From an uncultured Lachnospiraceae bacterium (GTDB lineage: Bacteria > Bacillota > Clostridia > Lachnospirales > Lachnospiraceae): a stretch of 64,000 bases of DNA. The DNA lies in assembly GCA_944381485.1 (NCBI GenBank), contig CALWLI010000010.1, positions 1 through 64,000 of the forward strand, read 5' to 3'. Positions 1 through 8,110 of the stretch are shown here, piece by piece. The stretch's first letter is position 1. Each line of letters opens with the position of its first letter. The notes under the pieces are model-generated. The model was not told the DNA's origin. It saw only the letters and a program-made list of their open reading frames with translations, and made no database searches. A program made the position numbers and the translations under genes.

Positions 1-86
1 TTGCGAAGCTCGGGCTTGTAGTCAGCCTTTTCCTCGCCGCCGATGCCTGCGAAGAACTGGTTAATATAATGAACACACTTTAACAT
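1..86 (-). CDS. grdB: Glycine/sarcosine/betaine reductase component B gamma subunit, N-terminal fragment
   Basis: Only the first 28 codons are in the window; the gene runs off the left edge. They read MLKCVHYINQFFAGIGGEEK and onward, which is the typical opening of the selenoprotein subunit GrdB/GrdF/GrdH of Stickland reductases. The start is supported by GGAGGAG eight bases or so before the ATG. The gene follows the grdE-like gene by 14 bases on the same strand, the usual pairing of component B subunits. In this family the active-site selenocysteine lies far downstream, outside the window, so whether the gene serves glycine, sarcosine or betaine cannot be told here. Confidence 0.8.
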   Translation of the reverse strand, partial: MLKCVHYINQFFAGIGGEEKADYKPELR

Positions 87-100
87 TGCGCTTCTCCTCC

Positions 101-1384
101 TTATCTTGCACTGAACTTGTTGAAGCCGATCTCGTTTGTAGCTCCGGTGATAACCTGAAGCTCAGCCTCAATAGATCCGTCAGCCTTAAGGCTTCCTGCT
201 GTTCCACCTGCGATGATATCAGCAACCTCGGGATATCCGATAACTGTATCCATAGGTCCGATCTTGATAACCATGTTAGCGTTTCCGCCTGTTACAACAG
301 CGTCTGCTGAAGCGTCAGCGTCTGCAAGTGACTGTGACTTTCCGTCCTGTCCTGCATACTCGTCTGTGATGATAACTGTCTTGATTCCCTTAGCGGTTAT
401 CTTCTTGCAGTTCATGATAAGGTCTGTGTCAGGATTTCCGAATCCCTCCTCAGATACGATAGCACCGTCAACTCCAAGGAAGTCGCAGAGCTTTGAAGCC
501 CAGTCTGAAGATCTCATCTTATCAGCAAGGTAAACGTTCTCGTTTGTGATGATAACGCCTACGAAGTTGATTGTCTTTCCGTGCTCGGCAAAGAGAGCCT
601 TGATAACGGGGTTGTTAAGGTGATGATATGTTGTGTTCTTATCGCATGCTGATACGCAGTTACCTGAAACGATAGCTCCATCCATAACCTCTGTGGGATA
701 GATCATTGTTGAAAGTGACTGCTTTGCATCTACTCCGTATACATATGTGTCATGCATAAGTCCCTGTGACTGAAGCATGTAAACATAAGCAACTCTGGGA
801 AGCTCGGGATACTTAGCGATTCCCTCCTTAACATTGAGAGTCTCGTAAGTCTCAACCTCTGTAGCCTCAATATCCTTAGCAAGCTTACCGATGAAGTCAG
901 CTGTCTTAAGGCCGGCCATACGAACTGAAGTCTCTCTTCTGTGCTTGTCAACATCTTCCTTTGTGTCAACCTTTACCACAAGGTTGTTGAGCTTTGAGAA
1001 AGGTGTGTACTTAGCGCCCTCTCCGCTCATGTCGATGATTCCTTCCTGGAATGCAACGATCTTTCCTGTTGTTACTACGCCCATTCCGCGAAGAACGTTT
1101 GTTCTTCCCTCACCAACTACATCTACCTTGGCGATCATTCCGGGGAACATTGCTCCATTTCCTGATACCTTTACACGAGGCTCGATAACGTCCTTAACAG
1201 GCATAATTCTTGTGCTGTCTCCGGGCTTTGCGATAAAGAGCTCGATGTTCTCGATATTCTCATCGTCCTTTAAGAGGTTAATGATGTCGTCTTTGTTTAC
1301 ATAGCAAACTCCGTCTTTAACCTCTGACTTTGAAGCAAACTGGATGTCCTTTATAGGAACGATCCCTAACTCAAGTTTCTTCAT
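101..1384 (-). CDS. grdE: Glycine/sarcosine/betaine reductase component B, alpha/beta proprotein
   Basis: This 427-residue protein matches the proprotein of reductase component B, which binds the amino acid substrate as a Schiff base and hands its carboxymethyl group to the selenoprotein GrdA in the cytoplasm. Known GrdE is self-cleaved at a conserved Cys near residue 242 to give a pyruvoyl group; here the matching motif GNCVSACDKN puts that Cys at 243. GVVTTGKIV and EGFGNPDTDLIMNCK are further family blocks. AGGAGGAGGGA precedes the ATG. It is probably co-transcribed with the partial grdB gene downstream. GrdG (sarcosine) or GrdI (betaine) identity remains possible because the paralogues are very similar. 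Confidence 0.85.
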   Translation of the reverse strand: MKKLELGIVPIKDIQFASKSEVKDGVCYVNKDDIINLLKDDENIENIELFIAKPGDSTRIMPVKDVIEPRVKVSGNGAMFPGMIAKVDVVGEGRTNVLRGMGVVTTGKIVAFQEGIIDMSGEGAKYTPFSKLNNLVVKVDTKEDVDKHRRETSVRMAGLKTADFIGKLAKDIEATEVETYETLNVKEGIAKYPELPRVAYVYMLQSQGLMHDTYVYGVDAKQSLSTMIYPTEVMDGAIVSGNCVSACDKNTTYHHLNNPVIKALFAEHGKTINFVGVIITNENVYLADKMRSSDWASKLCDFLGVDGAIVSEEGFGNPDTDLIMNCKKITAKGIKTVIITDEYAGQDGKSQSLADADASADAVVTGGNANMVIKIGPMDTVIGYPEVADIIAGGTAGSLKADGSIEAELQVITGATNEIGFNKFSAR

Positions 1385-1511
1385 GAGTTCCCTCCTCCTT
1401 AGATAATAACTTTAAATTATTTTTTTTACGCAATTCAGCTCTTTTCTGTAATTTCTTGTTAATTCATGTGCCGTGTTACCGAAATATGAGCCCAATTACG
1501 TTCTTACCTTA

Positions 1512-1539
1512 ATTTTAACACTTAATACAGATTAGTCAA
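1512..1539 (-). promoter_or_regulatory. Sigma-A promoter of the grdE operon
   Basis: On the minus strand TTGACT (1534-1539) and TAAAAT (1512-1517) are 16 bases apart, and a TGT just before the -10 box makes it an extended -10. Transcription would start near 1505, leaving a leader of about 120 bases. Confidence 0.55.
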
Positions 1540-1687
1540 GTAAATAGCTGTATTTTCAAGCATTTTTTTTCATTTATCAGATCTGTTCTGAACTAAACTT
1601 CCTGATAAAAAAGATTTTTTCGCTTTACAGCTTTGTTTTGCTTTTATTGGCCGTTTCTTTTTGTAACCGGCCTTTTTTCATCTGAAA

Positions 1688-1720
1688 GCGGCATCTTTAA
1701 AAACAGATATCAGATGCCGC
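1688..1720 (-). terminator. Stem-loop after agcS
   Basis: GCGGCATCT and AGATGCCGC form a perfect 9-bp stem about 40 bases past the agcS stop. The T-run that should follow on the minus strand is short, so termination may be weak or helped by the next hairpin. Confidence 0.5.
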
Positions 1721-1758
1721 AAAAATATCATTTGCCGCAGCAAACAGCATTGATTTTA

Positions 1759-3222
1759 TTACTTGCTTCCGTCCTCGGGATGCTTGGGAAGCCAATCCTC
1801 ACGGTACTCCTTGTAGGTCTTCTTAACGACCATGGTAAGAGCAAGCAGGCCGAGAAGGTTGGGGATCGCCATCATTGAGTTGAAGCAGTCTGAAAGGTTC
1901 CAAACAGTCTCAACCTGAAGGAGTGATCCTACGATGATGAAGAAGCAAACAAGAACAAGGTAAGGATACTTGGCACCCTTTCCGAAGAGATACTTAACAT
2001 TCTGCTCGCCGTAGAAGTACCAGCCGAGTACTGTAGAGAAGGCGAAGAAGAACATTGCTATAGCTATGAAAATGTTACCAAAGTGTCCGTAAAGTGATCC
2101 GAAGGCAGCCTGTGTAAGAGACACTCCCTGAAGTAATGCGCCTGACGCGTCGCGTCCGAATGATCCGGGCTCAAGTGAGCCTGTAATGATGATAACGAGA
2201 GCTGTAAGGGTCGTAAGAACCATAGTACAGATAAATACTGATACTATAGCAAGCTGTCCCTGCTGGCAGGGATGGTCAACTCTCGCCTGAGCATGAGCGT
2301 TGGGAGTTGATCCGAGACCGGCCTCGTTGTTAAAGAGTCCTCTTGAGATACCGAACTTTGCAGCCTCCCTTATGGTGATACCGAAGGCTCCTCCGGCAAC
2401 ACCCTGAGGTGTGAAGGCTCCCTCAAATATCATGCCGATAGCGTAAGGAATATCAGCGAAGTTCCAGAGAACTATGATAAGTCCTCCAACCAAATAAAAT
2501 ACAGCCATGATAGGAACAAGCTTCTCTGTAACAGATCCTATACGGGAAACTCCGCCGGCAAAAATTATCCAAGCAAGTATAGCTATAGCGATTCCGCAGA
2601 TAAGCTTGTCATAGGTGATAGTCTGTCCCATAAAGTTAAAGGATGCTGTGAAGTTTGAGAAGAACGCTGAGTGGAAAGCGTCGCTTATGGAGTTTGCCTG
2701 AACCGCATTACCGCAAAGTCCGAGAGCTATTGTGATAAGTACTGCAAATATTGCGGCAAGTACCTTTCCCAAAGTTCCCTTGTAGGCAGCCTTTATGTAG
2801 TACACGGGTCCTCCCGAGTAGCTTCCGTCCGCCTCATGAACGCGATACTTCTGAGCCAAAGTAGCCTCACTGAAAATGGTAGCCATTCCGAAGAATGCGG
2901 ACACCCACATCCAGAATACGGCTCCGGGCCCGCCTGCCGCTATAGCTGTGGCGATACCTGCAATGTTACCGGTTCCAACCTGACCTGCTATGGCAGTTGT
3001 AACCGCCTGGAAAGAAGAAAGACCGCCTTCTTCCTTTCCACCTTTTTTCTTTCCGCCAAAAAGACCGCCTGTAAGTCGTCTCCATCCGTTTCCGAACTCA
3101 CGAACCTGTACAAAACCGGTCTGGAAGGTCAGCCATATGCCTGTACCTACAAGGGCAACTATCAGCACATAGCCTGAAAGAACATCCTGAATCGACAGGA
3201 TAATTTGGTTAAATGAATCCAT
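1759..3222 (-). CDS. agcS: AGCS-family sodium:alanine/glycine symporter
   Basis: A 487-residue polytopic membrane protein that imports alanine or glycine with Na+ (AGCS/AlsT family). Family blocks are visible: VGTGNIAGIATAIAAGGPGA (about residues 82-101), the SGGPVYY motif, and NEAGLGSTPNAHAQA near residue 300. Length is normal. A Lys/Gly-rich cytoplasmic loop (residues 57-67) follows the first membrane segment. It sits upstream of reductase genes on the same strand, which fits supply of glycine to Stickland fermentation, but a stem-loop and a separate promoter divide it from grdE. It has its own extended -10 promoter at 3291-3319. Confidence 0.93.
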   Translation of the reverse strand: MDSFNQIILSIQDVLSGYVLIVALVGTGIWLTFQTGFVQVREFGNGWRRLTGGLFGGKKKGGKEEGGLSSFQAVTTAIAGQVGTGNIAGIATAIAAGGPGAVFWMWVSAFFGMATIFSEATLAQKYRVHEADGSYSGGPVYYIKAAYKGTLGKVLAAIFAVLITIALGLCGNAVQANSISDAFHSAFFSNFTASFNFMGQTITYDKLICGIAIAILAWIIFAGGVSRIGSVTEKLVPIMAVFYLVGGLIIVLWNFADIPYAIGMIFEGAFTPQGVAGGAFGITIREAAKFGISRGLFNNEAGLGSTPNAHAQARVDHPCQQGQLAIVSVFICTMVLTTLTALVIIITGSLEPGSFGRDASGALLQGVSLTQAAFGSLYGHFGNIFIAIAMFFFAFSTVLGWYFYGEQNVKYLFGKGAKYPYLVLVCFFIIVGSLLQVETVWNLSDCFNSMMAIPNLLGLLALTMVVKKTYKEYREDWLPKHPEDGSK

Positions 3223-3290
3223 ATCTGATTCCCCCTTCTGAAAAAGTTTACACAGTAAAAAATTTGTTAATTTTTTATCTATGCGCCAGT

Positions 3291-3319
3291 ATTATATCAA
3301 TTTTCGCCCTTTTAGACAA
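3291..3319 (-). promoter_or_regulatory. Promoter of agcS
   Basis: The minus strand has TTGTCT (3314-3319), a 17-base spacer and TATAAT (3291-3296), with TGA before the -10 box (extended -10). The leader is about 60 bases. Confidence 0.65.
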
Positions 3320-3546
3320 TGGTTTTTTGCTATTTTTCACATTTTATCGGGATAATTTTACATTGTTTTTGTGTAATATTACTCAATTCGACAGAAAGTA
3401 ACAAAAGTATTAAACTAAAGCACGATCAAAGAGATTTCCTCCCCTTTCCTACGCCGAAAAAAGACTTGTATCCTTTGTATTTTGATGTTATTTTATGAAA
3501 TTTGAGGAATTTTATTTCAAAAGTTCGCTTTTCTGAATTTTTTTTC

Positions 3547-3575
3547 TTGAATACTGTAAAATTTCCTACTATAAT
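3547..3575 (+). promoter_or_regulatory. Promoter of the AAA+ regulator gene
   Basis: TTGAAT (3547-3552) and a perfect TATAAT (3570-3575) are separated by 17 bases, ending about 48 bases before the ATG. Confidence 0.7.
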
Positions 3576-3623
3576 AGATAATGTACAGTAAACCTAATAA
3601 TTTAATTAAGAAAGGCTGCTTAT

Positions 3624-4616
3624 ATGGATAAGACTGATTTCATAAAAAACGTATACATGAAGACCTCTTCTCCTATTTATAAGAGAACTCTCACCGAGTG
3701 TGAGCAGGTTGCAGGCTCCAATGTAAATGTCCTCATATTAGGCGAGCCCGGTACAGGTAAGGAGACTATAGCTCAGTATATACATCTGAGCAGCAAAAGG
3801 GCTGATAAGCCTTTTGTAAATGTCAACTGTATGGCTTTCAAAGATGAGGAGCTGCAGGACGAGCTCTTCGGCCACGATTTTACTTCTATTCACGGAGCAG
3901 AGAATTCAAAACCCGGAAGGCTCAGCAGTGCCAACACAGGTACTCTGTTTCTTGAGGAAGCATTGAATGTGGATATGATGACTCAATTAAAGCTTCTTTC
4001 CGCGATTGAGAACAAGTCCTACTGTCCTCTGGGAAGCATAACTCCTCAGAAGCTTGACTTCAGGCTCATCTCTTCCACCTCGCAGGATTTTTCCCGGAAA
4101 ATAATAGGCGAAAACATCAATGAAGGCTTCTACTACAAGATTAGTACCATATGTATAAGGATACCTCCTTTGAGGGAGCGCAAAGAAGATATAGTTGATC
4201 TGATCCAGTTCTTTTTGGAGAAGGCCCAGAAGGAAAACAATATAAGGATAGACACCATTGAGGATAAAGCCTGGCAGTTCCTTGTAAACTATGAATATCC
4301 CGGAAATCTCTGGGAGCTTGAAAATACTCTTGACAGAATGGTGGTGCTCTCTTCCAATAACACCATCACAGGAGAAGGCATACCCATACTTTTCAATATA
4401 AAGAGGCCTCAGGTAAACAGAGAGATAGGGCTGGAATTCCCTGATCATCTCATGACCTGGAAGGAATTTAAGAGTGTCAGTGAGAAGAGATTCCTTGAGA
4501 GCGTTCTTTTGGGCATGGGCTGGAACATTTCCGCCACAGCGAAAAAACTCAACATGAGTTCCAGACAGATATTCAATAAGATAAAAGAGTACAATATAGA
4601 AAAACCTGTAATATAA
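3624..4616 (+). CDS. Degenerate sigma-54-activator-like AAA+ regulator
   Basis: This 330-residue protein has the NtrC-type AAA+ domain followed by a Fis-like helix-turn-helix (about residues 300-325, SATAKKLNMSSRQIFNKIKE) and no N-terminal sensor domain. Walker A (GEPGTGKE, residues 40-47) is intact. The sigma-54-contacting GAFTGA loop is replaced by FTSIHGA (about 86-92), Walker B is FLEE instead of FLDE, and the usual PGNxREL motif reads YPGNLWEL, losing the sensor-II arginine. It is therefore unlikely to open sigma-54 promoters normally. It is transcribed divergently from agcS, whose gene it may control; it could instead act as a simple DNA-binding regulator. Domain assignment is firm, function is inferred. 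Confidence 0.85.
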   Translation: MDKTDFIKNVYMKTSSPIYKRTLTECEQVAGSNVNVLILGEPGTGKETIAQYIHLSSKRADKPFVNVNCMAFKDEELQDELFGHDFTSIHGAENSKPGRLSSANTGTLFLEEALNVDMMTQLKLLSAIENKSYCPLGSITPQKLDFRLISSTSQDFSRKIIGENINEGFYYKISTICIRIPPLRERKEDIVDLIQFFLEKAQKENNIRIDTIEDKAWQFLVNYEYPGNLWELENTLDRMVVLSSNNTITGEGIPILFNIKRPQVNREIGLEFPDHLMTWKEFKSVSEKRFLESVLLGMGWNISATAKKLNMSSRQIFNKIKEYNIEKPVI

Positions 4617-4776
4617 TGATCCAATCTAATAATTTAATATTTAATCTGATATATTAATGTAATAAATTAATATAATATATTAAGTATATTTATGTCATAT
4701 TTATGTAACATATTTAGTATATAATATACCAAGGTAATATTGTAATTAAGTTGCAGGTTTTCAGGAGGAAGAAAAA
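4617..4776. other. Very AT-rich spacer before selD
   Basis: This 160-base stretch is almost only A and T, with repeated AATATATTAA-like strings. A possible -10 box TATAAT lies at 4720-4725 without a good -35 box. It probably contains the selD promoter. No terminator for the upstream regulator was recognised. Confidence 0.4.
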
Positions 4777-5820
4777 ATGTCAGATATCAAGCTTACTCAG
4801 CTTGCCGGGGAGTGTGGCGGCTGAGCATCAAAAATAGGTCCCGATACCTTAGCGCAGGTTCTGCGCGATCTACCCGGATTCTCAGATCCGGATCTGCTTG
4901 TAGGATATGATACAGCTGACGATGCTGCAGTGTATAGGATAAACGACGATGTCGCCCTCATACAGACTGTAGATATCTTCCCTCCCAACGTAGATGACCC
5001 CTACGAATACGGGCAGATAGCCGCAGCAAATTCTCTCTCTGATGTGTGGGCCATGGGAGGAGTTCCCAAGCTTTGCATGAACATTTTTATGTTCCCTGAA
5101 GATCTTCCCTCCGAGGATGTTCACAATATTCTTCTGGGAGGCTATGACAAGGTAAGGGAAGCCGGAGCTGTGGTTGTGGGCGGCCACACCATAAAAGACA
5201 ATGTGCCAAAATACGGCCTTTGCGTGTCAGGCTTTGTTCACCCTGAAAAAGTACTTAAAAATAACGGCATAAGGCCCGGAGATGCCCTCATACTTACAAA
5301 GCCTGTCGGAACCGGGGTCCTTACTAACGCGGACAAAGGTGGTCTCCTTGGCCCGAAAGAGCACAAAAAGCTTGTGGACTGTATGGCTCGACTCAACAAA
5401 TACGCCTCCGAGGCGGTTACAGAAAGCGGAGTGACTATTCACGCCTGCACCGATGTCACAGGGTTTGCCCTTCTCGGACACAGCTATGAGATGAGCGAGG
5501 GAAGTGGCTGCAGCATATATATAGACTCATCCTCAGTACCCTTCCTTCCGGAGGCAAAAAAATTTGCGGCTATGGGCCTCGTTCCCGCAAATGCCTACAA
5601 GAACAGAAATCATCTTAAAGGTAAGGTCAATATTGCCCCCTCAGTTTCCGAGGATATATCAGATCTTCTCTTCGATCCTCAGACTTCAGGCGGACTGCTC
5701 TACGCCATACCTGCCGATGAGGCAGCCGAGCTGATAAAAAGACTTAATGAGACTGTTCCCGAAGCCCGTATAGTCGGCTACGCGGACACAAAGGGGGACA
5801 GTGACATATATGTAATATAG
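4777..5820 (+). CDS. selD: Selenide, water dikinase (selenophosphate synthetase), selenoprotein
   Basis: SelD makes selenophosphate from selenide and ATP for selenocysteine and selenouridine synthesis. The true start is the ATG at 4777 with AGGAGGAAG before it. The reading frame is open to 5820 except for a single TGA at 4822-4824, codon 16, inside the active-site motif GECGG-U-ASKIGP, where homologues carry Cys or Sec. It is thus a 347-residue selenoprotein; a gene caller would wrongly start it at 4930. GYDTADDAAVY and QIAAANSLSDVWAMGG are ATP/Mg-binding blocks. A hairpin that fits a bacterial SECIS follows the TGA. The gene's presence matches the selenium-dependent reductase genes at the left edge. 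Confidence 0.96.
4852..4866 (+). promoter_or_regulatory. Candidate bacterial SECIS apical hairpin in selD
   Basis: GCGCAG-GTT-CTGCGC is a perfect 6-bp stem with a three-base loop that contains G and U. Its loop starts 33 bases after the UGA at 4822-4824, within the spacing known for bacterial SECIS elements. It would recruit SelB to insert selenocysteine. Confidence 0.75.
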
Positions 5821-5855
5821 CTGTCAGTATTTTACAGCAGTTTCAAGAGATAAGT

Positions 5856-5896
5856 AAAAGCGGAATTCATCTGCACTGCAGATAAATCCCGCTTTT
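5856..5896. terminator. Bidirectional terminator between selD and purA
   Basis: AAGCGG and CCGCTT flank an ATCTGC/GCAGAT inner stem, giving about 15 pairs with two mismatches. Runs of A before and T after the stem make it work in both directions for the two convergent genes. Confidence 0.8.
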
Positions 5897-5922
5897 GTTA
5901 TTCTCTGTCTTTAATTTTTCTT

Positions 5923-7221
5923 TTAAAATCCCGCCTTTACCGGGCTCTCTCTGTAAATTATGTCATCTCTTCCCGGTCCGTTTGATATCATCGTTATAGG
6001 GAAGCCTATCTCCTTCTCTATGAACTCTATATACTTTCGGCAGTTCTCGGGAAGCTCCTCATATTTCCTTATGCCTCTTATATCACACTTCCATCCGGGA
6101 AGCTTTTCAATAACAGGCTTAGCTTTTTCAAGAAGGCCTGTGGTGGGGAATTCCTTTGTGATATCTCCGTTTATGTCGTAAGCCACGCACACAGGTATCT
6201 CATCCAGATAACCCAGAACATCAAGCACAGTGAATGCCACATCCGTAGTCCCCTGAAGTCTGCATCCGTATTTTGATGCTACACAGTCATACCAGCCCAC
6301 TCTTCTGGGACGACCTGTGGTCGCGCCGTACTCTCCTCCGTCTCCTCCGCGGCGTCTGAGCTCCTCAGCCTCGTCTCCGAATATCTCAGAGACAAACTCG
6401 CCCGCTCCGACCGCACTTGAATACGCCTTATTAACTGTAATTATCTTTTTTATCTCATAGGGAGGAACTCCCGCTCCTATGGCTCCGTAGGAAGCCAGAG
6501 TAGACGAAGAGGTGACCATGGGATAAATGCCGTGATCAGGGTCCTTTAAGGTTCCAAGCTGTCCCTCCAAAAGTATCTCTTTGCCTTCCTTCAAGGCATT
6601 CCAAAGATAGAGAGCTGTGTCGCATACATAGGGCTCAACCATCTTCTTATACTCCATAAGCTCTCTGTACAGCTCATCAGGATCAAGCAGAGGCTTGTGG
6701 TAAAGGTGCTCAAGAAGAACATTCTTTGTATCGCAGACCGCTGCCAGCTTAGCCTTAAGCGCGTCATCGTCAAAGAGTTCATGCACCTGGAATCCTATCT
6801 TAGCATATTTATCTGAATAGAAAGGTGCTATCCCCGACTTTGTAGAGCCGAAGGACCTTCCTCCAAGTCTCTCCTCCTCATACTTGTCAAACAGTATATG
6901 ATAGGGCATAACCATCTGGGCCCTGTCGGATATAAGTATCTTCGGCATGGGCACTCCCTTTGAAGTAACCTCATTCAGTTCCTTAAACAGCAAGGGTATG
7001 TTGAGTGCCACTCCGTTACCTATCACACTTGTTGTATGGCTGTAAAACACGCCCGAGGGAAGAGTGTGCAGAGCAAATTTGCCGTAATTATTTACTATGG
7101 TGTGTCCGGCATTTGCTCCTCCCTGAAAGCGGACTATAATATCCGCCTCCTTTGCCAGCATGTCAGTGATCTTTCCTTTTCCCTCGTCTCCCCAGTTTGC
7201 TCCTACTATCGCTTTTATCAC
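5923..7221 (-). CDS. purA: Adenylosuccinate synthetase
   Basis: PurA joins IMP and aspartate with GTP to make adenylosuccinate, the first committed step to AMP. I place the start at the GTG at 7221, giving 432 residues, because AGGAGG lies seven bases before it and the protein then begins with the family's (V/M)IKAIVGANWGDEGKGK nucleotide-binding loop. A longer reading from 7260 would overlap the upstream regulator gene. RVGWYDCVASKYG and ATTGRPRRVGW are conserved blocks. It directly follows the two-component genes with 23 bases between them, so it is probably in the same transcript. Confidence 0.96.
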   Translation of the reverse strand: MIKAIVGANWGDEGKGKITDMLAKEADIIVRFQGGANAGHTIVNNYGKFALHTLPSGVFYSHTTSVIGNGVALNIPLLFKELNEVTSKGVPMPKILISDRAQMVMPYHILFDKYEEERLGGRSFGSTKSGIAPFYSDKYAKIGFQVHELFDDDALKAKLAAVCDTKNVLLEHLYHKPLLDPDELYRELMEYKKMVEPYVCDTALYLWNALKEGKEILLEGQLGTLKDPDHGIYPMVTSSSTLASYGAIGAGVPPYEIKKIITVNKAYSSAVGAGEFVSEIFGDEAEELRRRGGDGGEYGATTGRPRRVGWYDCVASKYGCRLQGTTDVAFTVLDVLGYLDEIPVCVAYDINGDITKEFPTTGLLEKAKPVIEKLPGWKCDIRGIRKYEELPENCRKYIEFIEKEIGFPITMISNGPGRDDIIYRESPVKAGF

Positions 7222-7244
7222 TTTGGTTTCCTCCTGAAATATTC

Positions 7245-8108
7245 TTAAGCCTCTCTGCAATATGAAAGCAGTCCTGTCAGGAAATTCCTTATCCTGACAT
7301 TTCCGTGTTTCTCTGATCTTCCCCTTATATAGTTCATCTCTTTCCTTATCTGTTCAAAGTTATAGAGACGACCCGAGTATTCATTGAACACCGGATCCGC
7401 ATAGTCCTCAAGGCCTTTGTTTGCAAGGTTTACCATTCCGGTAAAGGCCGCTCTTCTTATCCTCTGTTCAACACTCTTCGGATTCTGGTGAAGTCTGCCG
7501 CAAAGCTCATTCAGAGTGGAATCCGAAACTTCCATGTCATTGTCCATAAGATACTCTATTATAGAAATAATATCTCTGCTTCCTGATTCTCCCGATATAC
7601 CTATTCCCTGAAGTATACCTCTCAAACGCTGCATATACGCTTTTCCCGATCTGGACTTTGCAGGTCTCTCATCAGAGCCGGAAGCCGAAGGTATATTGTT
7701 GTCCGCAAAGAGGTCCTGAGCCTTTGCAATGAGCTTTTTCATAGTCCTTCCGGCTTCCACGTTCTTCAGCACGCTCTCTATCTCTATGCTGTTTACAGGC
7801 TTGTGAACGTAAAACTCTATACCGCTCTCATAGGCCTTTGAAACCATCTCCTTATTGTCCACCTGGGAGAGCATGATCACAGACACCTCGGGGCAGATCT
7901 TCTTTACCTTCTCGGCAAAAGATATTCCGTCAAGCTCAGGCATTAAAAGATCGGCGATAACTATATCCGGCTTTAAAAGAGGAACATCCTCCAGGGCATC
8001 TCTGCCGTTATCCGACATTCCGCATATCTCTCCCAGCTGTCTCTCGCTTATGATCTGTTTAAGGATATTGCAGATATTTCTGTCATCGTCAACTATATAT
8101 ATCTTCAC
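7245..8108 (-). CDS. GlnL/YcbB-type response regulator
   Basis: A 287-residue response regulator. The receiver domain occupies about residues 1-120, with acidic cluster DDD (7-9), phosphorylatable Asp53 (IAD), Ser81 and Lys103 (HKP). The C-terminal half, with SVEQRIRRAAFTGMVNLANKGLEDY, resembles the YcbB DNA-binding domain found in Bacillus subtilis GlnL, which controls glutamine use. It starts two bases after the stop of its partner histidine kinase. The target here is unknown; placement before purA suggests a link to nitrogen or purine metabolism, which is inference. Confidence 0.88.
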   Translation of the reverse strand: MKIYIVDDDRNICNILKQIISERQLGEICGMSDNGRDALEDVPLLKPDIVIADLLMPELDGISFAEKVKKICPEVSVIMLSQVDNKEMVSKAYESGIEFYVHKPVNSIEIESVLKNVEAGRTMKKLIAKAQDLFADNNIPSASGSDERPAKSRSGKAYMQRLRGILQGIGISGESGSRDIISIIEYLMDNDMEVSDSTLNELCGRLHQNPKSVEQRIRRAAFTGMVNLANKGLEDYADPVFNEYSGRLYNFEQIRKEMNYIRGRSEKHGNVRIRNFLTGLLSYCREA

Positions 8109-8110
8109 GA

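Larger units (their letters stand above)
1385..1758. other. Intergenic region between agcS and grdE
   Basis: No gene is seen in these 374 bases. Going in the direction of the flanking minus-strand genes they hold a perfect 9-bp stem-loop (1688-1720), a GGCC-rich hairpin whose T-run is on the plus strand (about 1648-1679), an 8-bp stem with a long loop (1573-1609), then the grdE promoter and a leader of about 120 bases. I could not match the leader to a known riboswitch. Confidence 0.6.
3223..3623. other. Divergent intergenic region agcS / regulator
   Basis: These 401 AT-rich bases contain no ORF of note. They hold two divergent sigma-A promoters, one for agcS and one for the plus-strand regulator, about 230 bases apart. 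No convincing glycine riboswitch or sigma-54 (-24/-12) element was found. Confidence 0.6.

Noticed and set aside
2671..3177. 168-residue plus-strand frame opposite agcS
   Set aside because: It is antisense to a clear membrane transporter gene and has no family features.
3223..3623. Possible glycine riboswitch or sigma-54 promoter before agcS
   Set aside because: No conserved glycine-aptamer core and no -24/-12 GG...GC pair could be found; good sigma-A promoters explain both genes.
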